From Candidatus Brocadiaceae bacterium (lineage in GTDB: Bacteria; Planctomycetota; Brocadiia; SM23-32): a stretch of 39,631 bases of DNA. The stretch is taken from NCBI GenBank assembly GCA_003551305.1, contig PUMJ01000287.1, forward strand, positions 1 through 39,631. Direction: 5' to 3'. Both the position numbers and the translations under genes were made by a program. How positions within the stretch are numbered: position 1 is the first letter of the stretch; every line of letters starts with the position of its first letter. Of this stretch, positions 15,275 to 23,187 are shown in pieces. Below the pieces are notes generated by a model. The model was given only the letters and a program-made list of their open reading frames with translations, was not told the origin of the DNA and did no database searches.

Positions 15275-15667
15275 TTAGCCATTCTCCTGGGTGTAAACTT
15301 CCTCGGGGTCGAAAAACCGCTTTTCGCAGACTTTCAAATCTCCGTCCGCCGCGTCGTAACGGCGGTAGTAACACGTGAAATAGCCGGCATGGCAGGCGGC
15401 GACCTTCTGCTCGACGAAAAACAGCAGCGAGTTCTCGGCACAGTCCACGCGCACTTCTTTGACCTGCTGGGTATGACCGCTGGACTCGCCCTTGAGCATG
15501 ACCCGGCCCCGCGAACGCCTGAACACGTGGACCTGCCCGGTCGCCAGCGTCCTTTGGAGCGCCACTTCGTCCATGTAGCACAGCGTCAGCGGCTGCCCCT
15601 CAACCGAGGCAATGATGGCCGGTATAAGGCCATCCTTGAAGTTGAGTCTCCGGATGAGGGCGTCCAT
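15275..15667 (-). CDS. hisI: Phosphoribosyl-AMP cyclohydrolase
   Basis: A 130-residue protein from ATG 15667 (AAAGGAG upstream). It opens the purine ring of phosphoribosyl-AMP, the third step of histidine synthesis. Seen: GLIPAIIASVEGQPLTLCYMDEVAL (quoted in part), the HVFRRSRGRVMLKGESSGHTQ substrate region, and VDCAENSLLFFVEQ with the zinc cysteines Cys76, Cys92 (AACHAGY) and Cys99 (FTCYYR). The usual magnesium motif D-C-D-x-D reads D-C-A-E-N here, so two of the three aspartates are replaced. No other his genes are in the window. It is monocistronic with its own promoter and a normal length for a stand-alone HisI. Confidence 0.9.
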   Translation of the reverse strand: MDALIRRLNFKDGLIPAIIASVEGQPLTLCYMDEVALQRTLATGQVHVFRRSRGRVMLKGESSGHTQQVKEVRVDCAENSLLFFVEQKVAACHAGYFTCYYRRYDAADGDLKVCEKRFFDPEEVYTQENG

Positions 15668-15703
15668 CGCATCTCCTTTCACCGTTCTGTGCAATGCGCC
15701 CCT

Positions 15704-15732
15704 ATCGTATGGAGTCGGCGGCGCAGTGTCAA
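15704..15732 (-). promoter_or_regulatory. Promoter of hisI
   Basis: Minus strand perfect TTGACA (15732-15727), 17-nt spacer, TACGAT (15709-15704), about 37 nt before the ATG. Confidence 0.65.
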
Positions 15733-15762
15733 CGGCAGGGCGGGCAGAGCACGCACCGTCAC

Positions 15763-15791
15763 TTGCGAAGCGCCCGGCTGTGCCCTATATT
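15763..15791 (+). promoter_or_regulatory. Promoter of the HNH-lipoprotein-mlaE unit
   Basis: TTGCGA, 17-nt spacer, TATATT, about 40 nt before ATG 15831. It is divergent from the hisI promoter. Confidence 0.6.
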
Positions 15792-15830
15792 TCCAGTTGG
15801 CAAACAGGCTGCCATCCGCAGGGGTTCAAC

Positions 15831-16460
15831 ATGTCCGGCGCAGCGTTACAGTCGAGTGTCCTGGTGCTGAACAGATCATTTGTCCCCGTTCATCTGGTCA
15901 CGGCGCGCCGCGCTTTCGGCATGCTGTTTAAGGCCATCGCGGAGGTCGTCTTTATCGAGGACGGGCGGCTGGGGCTTTACGATCTCCACTCCTGGCAGGA
16001 GATCAGCGCGTTCAAGAGGCAGAACGGGCTGGCCGAGAAAAACGCGGAATGGGTCAGCACGGTCAGTTACGACATACAGGTGCCCCGCATCATACGGCTG
16101 CTGTTTTACAACCGCTTTCCGGACCGCCGGGTCAGCCTGAACAGGAGGAACCTGTTCGCCCGGGACGAGAACCGGTGCCAGTACTGCGGCAGCAGGTTCC
16201 CGAGCACGGAGTTGAGCGTGGACCACGTCGTGCCTCTCTCTCTGGGCGGAGAGACCACCTGGGGGAACGTGGTGTGCGCCTGCACCGAGTGCAACAAGCG
16301 GAAAGGCGGCCGCACGCCGCGACAGGCCGGTATGGCGCTGATAAAGCCCCCCTTCGAGCCCCGTGTCAATCCCATGATCCGGCTAAAGGTGCGCCGGCAG
16401 AAATACTACTCCTGGCGCCAGTTCCTCGACGAAGCTTACTGGTCCGTCACTCTCACATGA
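15831..16460 (+). CDS. HNH endonuclease family protein
   Basis: A 209-residue protein from ATG 15831 (AGGGG about 6 nt upstream; the ORF-track extension to 15612 overlaps hisI and its promoter). The N-terminal half is a conserved but unnamed domain (LVLNRSFVPVHLVTARRAF). The C-terminal HNH core reads CQYCG (116-120), DHVVPLSLGG (His132), the WGN Asn146 and CTECN (151-155), then KRKGGRTPRQAGM. Zinc-finger cysteines and the catalytic His are intact, so nuclease activity is plausible. This house family is common in many phyla with no clear role, and a restriction function is not implied. Its stop overlaps the next gene's start (ATGA), which couples it to the envelope genes. Confidence 0.85.
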   Translation: MSGAALQSSVLVLNRSFVPVHLVTARRAFGMLFKAIAEVVFIEDGRLGLYDLHSWQEISAFKRQNGLAEKNAEWVSTVSYDIQVPRIIRLLFYNRFPDRRVSLNRRNLFARDENRCQYCGSRFPSTELSVDHVVPLSLGGETTWGNVVCACTECNKRKGGRTPRQAGMALIKPPFEPRVNPMIRLKVRRQKYYSWRQFLDEAYWSVTLT

Positions 16461-18076
16461 GCCCTACTACCCATGCCGTCGCTCCTTCGTCGGGTGATGT
16501 AACGGCGCCTCTGCAGCGGCCCGGACCCGCCGGCAGATTCAGCGCGCTGGCGCTCGTCTTGCTTCTGGCGCTTCTGTGCGCCGGGTGCGCGGCCGGGCGG
16601 GTGAACCTCTGGCCCATTTACTTCCACGAGACGCGCGAGATAGCCGGTCCCGACGGGCCAGAGACGATCACCACCACCGAGGCGCTCTACCCCCTTTTCC
16701 ACCGCGAGTGCGACGGGTCATCAACCTGGCACGCGGTGCGGCCGTTCTACGTGGTGGACCGCAACGAGACCGAGCAGAAGGTGACCGTCAGGTTCCTCTG
16801 GCCCCTGGGGCTCAACCACCGGCGGGGTGAGGCCGAGCAGACCTTTCGCCTCTTCCCCCTGTTCCACTGGCAGAGCACTTACGTCTCCCGTGCCGACGAC
16901 CACTCGGTTCATGCGCACTTCCTGCAGGTCATCCGCTGGGGTCGGGACGCCACACGCGGCCCCTATCTCGCCGTTTTCCCGCTGGGGGGTGTCACTTACA
17001 ACGTGCTGGGGCCGGAGTGGAGCTTTGTGCTCTTCCCCCTCTACTCGCGTTACCGGCGCGGCGACTACGTGCGCTACGACTTCCCTTGGCCGGTGCTCGG
17101 GTTCGGACGCTCAGCGGACGGCACCGAGCGCATGAAGCGGCTCTGGCCGTTCTACGTGCAGCGGGTCTACGACGGCCCGCGGGGCTACCAGGAGAGGCAC
17201 TTCGTGCTCTGGCCGTTTTTCCGGTCCGGTCGGCTGGACCCCGGCGGCCGCTTCCATCACAGCGTGTTCGTGGCCGTGCCCTTCCACATGCGGGTGGACA
17301 CCTTTGGCCGGGACGACGAGCTGCTGGCCTACCGGCGCGGAATCCTGGGCATGCGCGTAGCCCGCGACCTGCGCGAACCCCCCCGGCAGGAGGGCTGGAA
17401 GGCGTTCTGGGGACTTTTGGGCCGCTGGCGCATCGAGGACGAGGAGACTGTCGCCTTCTTCCCCCTCTACCGGGGCACAACCCACTATCGGGGGGCGCCG
17501 GACAGCGAGCGGCGCTGGACGCGCCGGCGCATACTCTGGCCGATTCTCTGGCTTGACGCGGACCGGCTCCAACCAGGGGTGGACAAGCGAGGGCTGGTCG
17601 TGGCCCCTTTCTACTGGCACTACACGTACGTAACCCATCCGGAGACGGACCGGCAACGCACCGAACGTCGCATCACCCTCTGGCCGCTGGCCACCTTGGA
17701 GAAGGAGCCGGAAGGAGCCGGGCGCTTCTGGGTCGTCAGCCGGGGCTGGCGCGACCCCGGCTTGGGCTACAAACGGCTCTACCGGGACATCCTTGACCTG
17801 TTCCAACACCACCGGGAGGCGGACGGCAGCCGTGAGACGCGCCTGCTGTCCCGGCTCTACCATCATCGCCGCGGGCCGGCCGGCCGTTACTTGAGCTTCA
17901 TGTCCCTCTTTACCTACGATAGTACTGCAGAAGTCGTAGGCGAGGAGGGCTCCTATGCCAGTGCCCTGTTCGGGCTGTTCAGGGTCTCGTGGAGCCCCGC
18001 CGGCCGACGCTGGCGCCTCTTCTACATACCTTTCGGCGGGGAGGGAGCGGACGAGCGCGATGTCGGAACTCCTTGA
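16457..18076 (+). CDS. Lipoprotein made of WPxF/FPLF repeats (putative outer-membrane protein)
   Basis: A 539-residue protein from ATG 16457, overlapping the HNH stop by 4 nt. The signal peptide is LALVLLLALLCAGC, with Cys44 as the likely lipidated residue. The rest is a string of irregular repeats of 20-45 residues, each carrying an aromatic-proline motif: LWPIYF, LYPLFH, RPFYVV, FLWPLG, LFPLFHW, LFPLYSRY, LWPFYV, LWPFFR, FFPLYR, LWPILW, APFYWHY, LWPLAT. Alternating polar/aromatic strands suggest an all-beta structure, possibly a barrel or periplasmic beta-solenoid. I cannot name the family. It overlaps mlaE by 17 nt, so a role in the same lipid-transport process is a fair inference. Confidence 0.8.
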   Translation: MSPTTHAVAPSSGDVTAPLQRPGPAGRFSALALVLLLALLCAGCAAGRVNLWPIYFHETREIAGPDGPETITTTEALYPLFHRECDGSSTWHAVRPFYVVDRNETEQKVTVRFLWPLGLNHRRGEAEQTFRLFPLFHWQSTYVSRADDHSVHAHFLQVIRWGRDATRGPYLAVFPLGGVTYNVLGPEWSFVLFPLYSRYRRGDYVRYDFPWPVLGFGRSADGTERMKRLWPFYVQRVYDGPRGYQERHFVLWPFFRSGRLDPGGRFHHSVFVAVPFHMRVDTFGRDDELLAYRRGILGMRVARDLREPPRQEGWKAFWGLLGRWRIEDEETVAFFPLYRGTTHYRGAPDSERRWTRRRILWPILWLDADRLQPGVDKRGLVVAPFYWHYTYVTHPETDRQRTERRITLWPLATLEKEPEGAGRFWVVSRGWRDPGLGYKRLYRDILDLFQHHREADGSRETRLLSRLYHHRRGPAGRYLSFMSLFTYDSTAEVVGEEGSYASALFGLFRVSWSPAGRRWRLFYIPFGGEGADERDVGTP

Positions 18077-18821
18077 CAGCGCCGCGCGGGTGTGCTCGGT
18101 CACCTACGATGTCGCCGAACTGACCGTGCGCAGCATAAGGCACCTGGACGAGACCATCCGCCGTCACACGCTGCTGTTCAAGCAGTTTTACGAGGTGGGC
18201 AACCGCAGCCTCTGGGTCGTGACGGTATTCGGCGCCTTCATCGGGCTCATCCTTGTCCTTTACGGGGGGGACCAGTTGCGGCGGTTCGGCCAGGAACGGT
18301 ACATCGGGCTGACCGGGCTGGCCATCATCTGGGAGTTCGGGCCGGTCTTCACCGCCTTCATACTGGCGGGTCGCGTGGGCAGCGCCTACGCGGCCGAGAT
18401 CGGCACGATGAAGGTCTATGACGAGATTGACGCCCTGCGCGTGATGGGCGTCTCACCGGAGGCTTACCTGGTCACGCCCCGGCTGGTGGCCTGCGTTGTG
18501 ATGACGCCCGCGCTGGTGGTGATTGCCGATCTGTGCGCGCTGGTGGCCGGATCTTTCATGGCGTGGGTGTTCGTGCGGGTGGCGCCGAACCAGTTTTTCC
18601 AGGTCCTTTTCCAGCACCTGACCACCCAGCACATGACCCGATCGCTGGTCAAGTCCGCCTTCTTCGGCGGCATCATCGCGGTGACCGGCTGCTACCACGG
18701 ATTCACCACCACGGGGGGCGCCGAGGGCGTGGGCCGCAGCACCACCCAGAGCGTGGTGCACAGCTTGCTGGCCATCGGGGTCGCGGATTACTTCATCGGC
18801 AGGTTGCTGCTGGCCCTTTAG
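18060..18821 (+). CDS. mlaE: MlaE-family lipid ABC transporter permease
   Basis: A 253-residue protein from ATG 18060, inside the end of the previous gene. It has an N-terminal amphipathic helix and about five membrane segments with the MlaE/TGD1 signatures FGAFIGLILVLYGGDQL, GPVFTAFILAGRVGSAYAAEIGTMKV and EIDALRVMGVSPEAYLV. The last is the coupling region that meets the ATPase. It belongs to the inner-membrane complex MlaFED, which moves glycerophospholipids between inner and outer membranes. mlaD and mlaF follow in order. The ORF-track start at 17955 lies in the upstream gene and is not used. Confidence 0.94.
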   Translation: MSELLDSAARVCSVTYDVAELTVRSIRHLDETIRRHTLLFKQFYEVGNRSLWVVTVFGAFIGLILVLYGGDQLRRFGQERYIGLTGLAIIWEFGPVFTAFILAGRVGSAYAAEIGTMKVYDEIDALRVMGVSPEAYLVTPRLVACVVMTPALVVIADLCALVAGSFMAWVFVRVAPNQFFQVLFQHLTTQHMTRSLVKSAFFGGIIAVTGCYHGFTTTGGAEGVGRSTTQSVVHSLLAIGVADYFIGRLLLAL

Positions 18822-18843
18822 GGCGACGGGCGGTTCCAAATCG

Positions 18844-18852
18844 TGATATAAT
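18844..18852 (+). promoter_or_regulatory. Extended -10 promoter inside an inverted repeat, ahead of mlaD
   Basis: TGaTATAAT is a perfect extended -10. It lies within GTGAT-ATA-ATCAC (18843-18855), an inverted repeat that could be an operator. No good -35 is visible. GGAGG then precedes ATG 18877. It may add mlaD/mlaF transcription independent of the upstream promoter. Confidence 0.45.
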
Positions 18853-18876
18853 CACGGGCGTGGAGGTAAAGTCATC

Positions 18877-20079
18877 ATGGCACGCAAAGTCCTTGTGGGG
18901 ATGCTGCTTCTGGCAGCGCTTTTTATCTTCGGGCTGGCCACGTTCTACGTGGAGAACTGGCAGTTCTACCTGGGCAGGGGTTACCGGCTGACCGCCCGGT
19001 TCACGGCCGCCCAGACGCTGGACACCGGGGACCTTGTGCGCCTGGCCGGTGTGGCGGTGGGCACCGTGGAGGAACTGCGAGTGCACACGGAGACGCCCAC
19101 GGACTACCCCGTAGAAGCCGTCCTCTTCATCCGCCGCGGAGTATCCATCCGGGCCGATGACCGCGCCATCATCAGGATGAGCACGCTGTTCGGGGGCACC
19201 TACGTTGACATAGAGCGGGGCGACCCCGAGGCGCAGGCGCTCGAGAACACCGATGAGCTGGCCAAGACCGCCGTGGCACCGAGCATCACCCAGGTCGTCG
19301 AGGAGTCCACCCAGACGCTCGAGAGGGTCTCAGCCGTCTTCGACGATGTCGGCGCCATTACCGAAGAAATCCGCCGCGGCGAGGGAGTGCTCGGCCGCCT
19401 GATACACGACGAGGAACTCTACAAGCAACTGCGCACCGCCGTCATGGACGGGCAGGAAACAGTCGCGAGCCTCAGAACCACCGCGCAGCGGCTGGAGGAA
19501 GGTCAGGGGCTGCTGGGCAAACTGATAATGGATGAGAAAATGGCCGAGGACTTCAGTGCCCTGACGGCCGAGGCCCACGGCACGGCTGCCAACCTGCGCG
19601 CCATGTCCGACGACCTGCGCGAGGGCCGCGGCACCATCGGACGCCTGCTCCACGATGAGGAACTCTACGACCGGCTGACCGACTCCGTGGGGACGCTGGA
19701 GCAGACAGCGCGCGCGTTGCGCGAGGGGGACGGGCTGGTGCCCAGACTGCTTGACGACCCGCAACTGGCCGATGACTTCCAGACATTCACGGCGAGCATG
19801 CGCCGCATCTCGGAGCGCCTGGACCACGGAGAAGGCACGCTGGGCAAACTGATGACCAGCGCCGAGGCTTACGAGAAGCTCAACGCCTCCCTGGACGACC
19901 TGAATGCGGTGACCGCCGCCATCAGTCGCGGGGAAGGCACCCTGGGCAAACTGATGACCGACGACGAGCTCTACGGAAAACTGAGCCGGATTGCCGAGGA
20001 CCTGCAGGCGATGCTGGACACGTACCGGGAGCAGTCCCCCGTCATCTCCTTCGCCGGGGCTGTGTTCGGTGCCTTTTGA
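18877..20079 (+). CDS. mlaD: MlaD/MCE-family protein with six GxGxLG helical repeats
   Basis: A 400-residue protein. An N-terminal membrane anchor (residues 5-23) is followed by one MCE domain (about 36-115: YRLTARFTAAQTLDTGDLVRLAGV, quoted in part, to MSTLFGGTYVDIERG). The remainder (about 140-380) is helical and holds six copies of (R/E)GxGxLGxLxxDxx, starting at Gly168, 209, 250, 284, 318 and 352. The spacings are 41, 41, 34, 34 and 34 residues. It anchors in the inner membrane, and the MCE ring plus helical tail would form a lipid conduit across the periplasm, as known for MCE proteins. It sits between the permease and ATPase genes. Confidence 0.92.
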   Translation: MARKVLVGMLLLAALFIFGLATFYVENWQFYLGRGYRLTARFTAAQTLDTGDLVRLAGVAVGTVEELRVHTETPTDYPVEAVLFIRRGVSIRADDRAIIRMSTLFGGTYVDIERGDPEAQALENTDELAKTAVAPSITQVVEESTQTLERVSAVFDDVGAITEEIRRGEGVLGRLIHDEELYKQLRTAVMDGQETVASLRTTAQRLEEGQGLLGKLIMDEKMAEDFSALTAEAHGTAANLRAMSDDLREGRGTIGRLLHDEELYDRLTDSVGTLEQTARALREGDGLVPRLLDDPQLADDFQTFTASMRRISERLDHGEGTLGKLMTSAEAYEKLNASLDDLNAVTAAISRGEGTLGKLMTDDELYGKLSRIAEDLQAMLDTYREQSPVISFAGAVFGAF

Positions 20080-20094
20080 GGTGAGGCCGCACCC

Positions 20095-20877
20095 ATGATA
20101 AAGGTCAGCGACCTTGTGGCCGGCTACGGCGACAACATCGTTCTGGACGGGGTCAACCTCGACGTCGAGTCGCACGAGATACTGGTGATCATGGGCCAGA
20201 GCGGCTGCGGAAAGTCTACGCTCCTGCGCCACATAATCGGCCTGAACAGGCCCATTTCCGGCACTGTCGAGATAGACGGCACCGACATCACGCGCATGGA
20301 CGAGGCCGGCTACCGGGCCTTCTGCCGCTCGATGGGGGTGCTGTTCCAGACGGGCGGGCTCTTCAACAGCATGACCGTCGGGGACAACGTGGCCTTCCCC
20401 CTGCGGGAACACACCCGCCTGGCCGAACCCGTCATCGAGATAGTCGTTCGGCTGAAGCTTGACCAGGTCGGCCTACGGGGCGTGGAGAAGCAGATGCCGT
20501 CCGAGCTGAGCGGGGGCATGCGCAAGCGCGCCGGCCTGGCGCGCGCGCTGGCGCTGGACCCGCAGACGCTGTTTCTGGACGAGCCGACCACCGGGCTGGA
20601 CCCGATCATCGCGGCCGGTATTGACGAACTCATACTCCGCCTGCACCGACAGTACGGCGCGACCATGGTCGTGGTGGCCCATGACAGAGCCAGTTGCATG
20701 CGCATCGCCGACCGCATAGCCATCTTCCGCGACAGCGCACTGGTCGAGGTGGGAACCCCGGACGAAATACAGTCCAGCGACAACGAGTACGTCAAGCAGT
20801 TGCTCGAACGCCGCCCTCCGGAGGAAGACGGCGGCACCAGCACCAGTTCGTACGTGAGCGGCGAGGCAACCGCGTAG
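20095..20877 (+). CDS. mlaF: MlaF-family lipid ABC transporter ATPase
   Basis: A 260-residue ABC ATPase that powers the MlaE/MlaD complex. Walker A is GQSGCGKST, the signature is LSGGMRKRAGLARALAL, Walker B is TLFLDEPTTGLDP, and the switch His is in VVVAHDRAS. The LSGGM(R/K)KR form and the Q-loop FQTGGLFNSMTV are typical of MlaF/MKL-type ATPases. The C-terminal tail is Thr/Ser-rich and short. The gene starts 16 nt after mlaD with GAGGTGAGG upstream. No mlaB or mlaC gene follows; the next gene is convergent. Confidence 0.95.
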   Translation: MIKVSDLVAGYGDNIVLDGVNLDVESHEILVIMGQSGCGKSTLLRHIIGLNRPISGTVEIDGTDITRMDEAGYRAFCRSMGVLFQTGGLFNSMTVGDNVAFPLREHTRLAEPVIEIVVRLKLDQVGLRGVEKQMPSELSGGMRKRAGLARALALDPQTLFLDEPTTGLDPIIAAGIDELILRLHRQYGATMVVVAHDRASCMRIADRIAIFRDSALVEVGTPDEIQSSDNEYVKQLLERRPPEEDGGTSTSSYVSGEATA

Positions 20878-20901
20878 CCGCCCCTCGTTGCGCCCGCCCG
20901 G

Positions 20902-23160
20902 CTACCCGGCGGTATCCTCCTCGCACTGCAGCAGCAGGTCCCGGAACGTCACGTCCTCCAGCGCCGCCTGCTGGGCCTCGATGGCCGCCCGGAAGGCCGC
21001 CTCCAGCTTGTCCTCGTAGGGTTTGTTCTGCGGCTGCCTGGAGCGCGACTCGGAGCGAAAACTGTCGGTGATGCTCAGCACTTCGCTCAGCTTGAGGCGC
21101 GACAGGTCCCTGGCGGGGTGAAACTCGTCCCGCTGGTCCCCCACCGGCGTCAGCAGCCCAAGTTCGACGAGGCGGTTCGCCGCGTCGCCGGCCTCCTCCG
21201 GGGTTATGTGCAGTATCTCGGCCAGCCGGCCGGCGGAAATGGGCTGACCGGTCTGCCAGAACTCCCGGGCCACGTAGAGCACGATGCGCGCGGCCAGGTA
21301 CCGGTCCACGAACACGTCCGAGAGCCGCCTCAGTCTGTCGTGGTAACGCAGCAGTCCGAGGTTCTGGATGGTGAAGGAGAGTTCCGCGCCGAAAAGGACG
21401 ATGATCCACAGCAGCCACACCCACAGCAGGAAGATGGGCACCGCGCCCAGGGAGCCGTATATCTTCATTTTCTCGTAGGTGATGGCGTTCGTCATGTAGA
21501 GCGAAAACAGCGGGCGCACCAGCATCAGCAGCACGGCGCCGACACAGGCCCCCCAGGCGGCACTCTTGAGCCGCACGCGGGTGTGGGGCAAGAACTTGTA
21601 GAGTGCCACCAGCAGCAGCCACATCATCAGGAACGGCAGCAGGTATCGCCCGGCCGTCGTCACCACTCGCGCAAGCGGCCCCAGCACGGCCATCCCGTGG
21701 AAGGTCACGCTCAGGTAGCGACTCATCGTCTCCTCCAGCCATATCGTGACGCCGATGAGCAGAGGTGCCAGGCAGATGAGCGTCCAGAACGAGGTGAACC
21801 TTATCCAGAAGGGCCGCCGCCTGGCGACCTTCCAGATGTGATTGAGTGTCTTCTCGATGGTGCTGAGCAATTCGGTGGCAGCGACGATGAGAAAAATGGA
21901 GGCCAGTATGCCGATCCTGGCCCGGCCCACCTCGCTGAGGAACTCGCGGATGTAGTCGCTCACCGCCATGCTGATGTCGCGAGCCGCCGCTGCGCTCTCG
22001 CCCCGTATGGCCGCCTCGTAGTGCTCGCGGGCCTGCTCCGGCCGCCCGGCCTCCTCCCACAGCAGCCGGGCCAGCAGGCTGTGGGCCTCCCCGGGCTGTT
22101 CCATCATCAACGCCGCCGCCTCCAGGTCGTCCAGGCCGGCCTGCAGGGCAGGCGTGGCGTCCACGTCGGCCCGCTCACCGAGGGTCCTGTAGAGTTCGAC
22201 TTCCTGCCGCGCCAGCCGCAGCAGCAGTTCCCCGGACTCGCGGCGCGCTATGCGGTGGCGCTGGCCCAAGCCGCGCAGGACGTCCCGCGGACCGGTCACC
22301 GCGGCCAGGAACATCGCGTCGTGGTAATGCAGCAGCGACTCGCGGTATTCGGCGGCGGCAGCGGACAGGTGGCCGGCCTCAGCCAGTCGGGCGGCCGCTT
22401 CGCGGTGAAGCCGGCCCCGAAGTTCGCGGGTCCTCAGGGGCGGATAACCGTGGGCCTCGGCCCTCCTGAGGGCGCGGGCCGCCTCTTCGTGCTCACCCCG
22501 GTCCAGGTGGTCGAGGGCCTGACCGTACATCTCTCGGGCTCGCTCGCCCGGCGCGGAACGGCGCAGCTCCTCAGCCGTCGGAAGGCCAGCCGCGGCGAAG
22601 TAGCGCTCGCGGGCTTCCTCCGTCAGGCCGCGGACCGCCCCCAGATAGGTCCCGAGCGCGGGCAGACGCGCGGACGCCAGCGCTTGCCGCGCGGCTGCCG
22701 TGTCCTCGCCCCGCTCGAGGGCGGCCAGGTAGAGGTGGAAGGCGCGCACATCCTCCCCCTGCAGGGCGCGGCGCCGGCCCTCGCGCAGCAGTTCCGACGC
22801 CGTCCTGCCGGCCGCCAGTTCTTCAAGGGGCACGGCGTCCAGCGCATCATCGTTCGCCTCCGGCACCGGCGGGCCGGCCAGCACGAGCTGGAAGATGGTG
22901 TCCTGCACCCGCTCCTCCAGCCCCTCGATGCCGGCAAAAGACCTGTAGATGGCGAAGCCGACGGCGAACAGGGGCACCAGAGCGAGCAGAGTCGTGAAAG
23001 TGAGGGCCGCGGCCTGCTGCAGGCATCGGTCGCGCACAAGCTCCCGCGCCACGTAGAAGTAGAGCCCCACCTGCCGGCGCGCAAGGCGCACCCACCAGGA
23101 GGGCTCGACCGCCTCTTCCCAGCGGACGTGTTCCAGCTTCTCTTTCAGCTCCTTCAGCAT
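20902..23160 (-). CDS. YihY/BrkB-family membrane protein split by a TPR-like insert
   Basis: A 752-residue protein, far longer than the usual 280-430. Residues 35-95 are the BrkB start (LVRDRCLQQAAALTFTTLLALVP, quoted in part, with TM1). Residues about 100-395 are a soluble, Ala/Arg/Glu-rich helical insert with TPR-like pairs (e.g. MYGQALDHLDRGEHEEAARAL; LWEEAGRPEQAREHYEAAI). Residues about 400-610 resume BrkB with five more helices, including LLSTIEKTLNHIWKVARRRP and GSLGAVPIFLLWVWLLWIIVLFGAE (quoted in part). Residues about 640-690 are a winged-helix-like tail (GRLAEILHITPEEAGDAANRLVE), as in many YihY proteins. The function of YihY is unsettled (the old RNase BN name is wrong). It is third in the UbiB-DUF4432-YihY unit. 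Confidence 0.85.
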   Translation of the reverse strand: MLKELKEKLEHVRWEEAVEPSWWVRLARRQVGLYFYVARELVRDRCLQQAAALTFTTLLALVPLFAVGFAIYRSFAGIEGLEERVQDTIFQLVLAGPPVPEANDDALDAVPLEELAAGRTASELLREGRRRALQGEDVRAFHLYLAALERGEDTAAARQALASARLPALGTYLGAVRGLTEEARERYFAAAGLPTAEELRRSAPGERAREMYGQALDHLDRGEHEEAARALRRAEAHGYPPLRTRELRGRLHREAAARLAEAGHLSAAAAEYRESLLHYHDAMFLAAVTGPRDVLRGLGQRHRIARRESGELLLRLARQEVELYRTLGERADVDATPALQAGLDDLEAAALMMEQPGEAHSLLARLLWEEAGRPEQAREHYEAAIRGESAAAARDISMAVSDYIREFLSEVGRARIGILASIFLIVAATELLSTIEKTLNHIWKVARRRPFWIRFTSFWTLICLAPLLIGVTIWLEETMSRYLSVTFHGMAVLGPLARVVTTAGRYLLPFLMMWLLLVALYKFLPHTRVRLKSAAWGACVGAVLLMLVRPLFSLYMTNAITYEKMKIYGSLGAVPIFLLWVWLLWIIVLFGAELSFTIQNLGLLRYHDRLRRLSDVFVDRYLAARIVLYVAREFWQTGQPISAGRLAEILHITPEEAGDAANRLVELGLLTPVGDQRDEFHPARDLSRLKLSEVLSITDSFRSESRSRQPQNKPYEDKLEAAFRAAIEAQQAALEDVTFRDLLLQCEEDTAG

Positions 23161-23187
23161 CGTGATCGCCTCGGTCCCATCCCCGGC

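Noticed and set aside
15612-15830. N-terminal extension of the HNH ORF
   Set aside because: It runs antisense through hisI and both promoters; ATG 15831 has a ribosome binding site and the conserved N-terminus.
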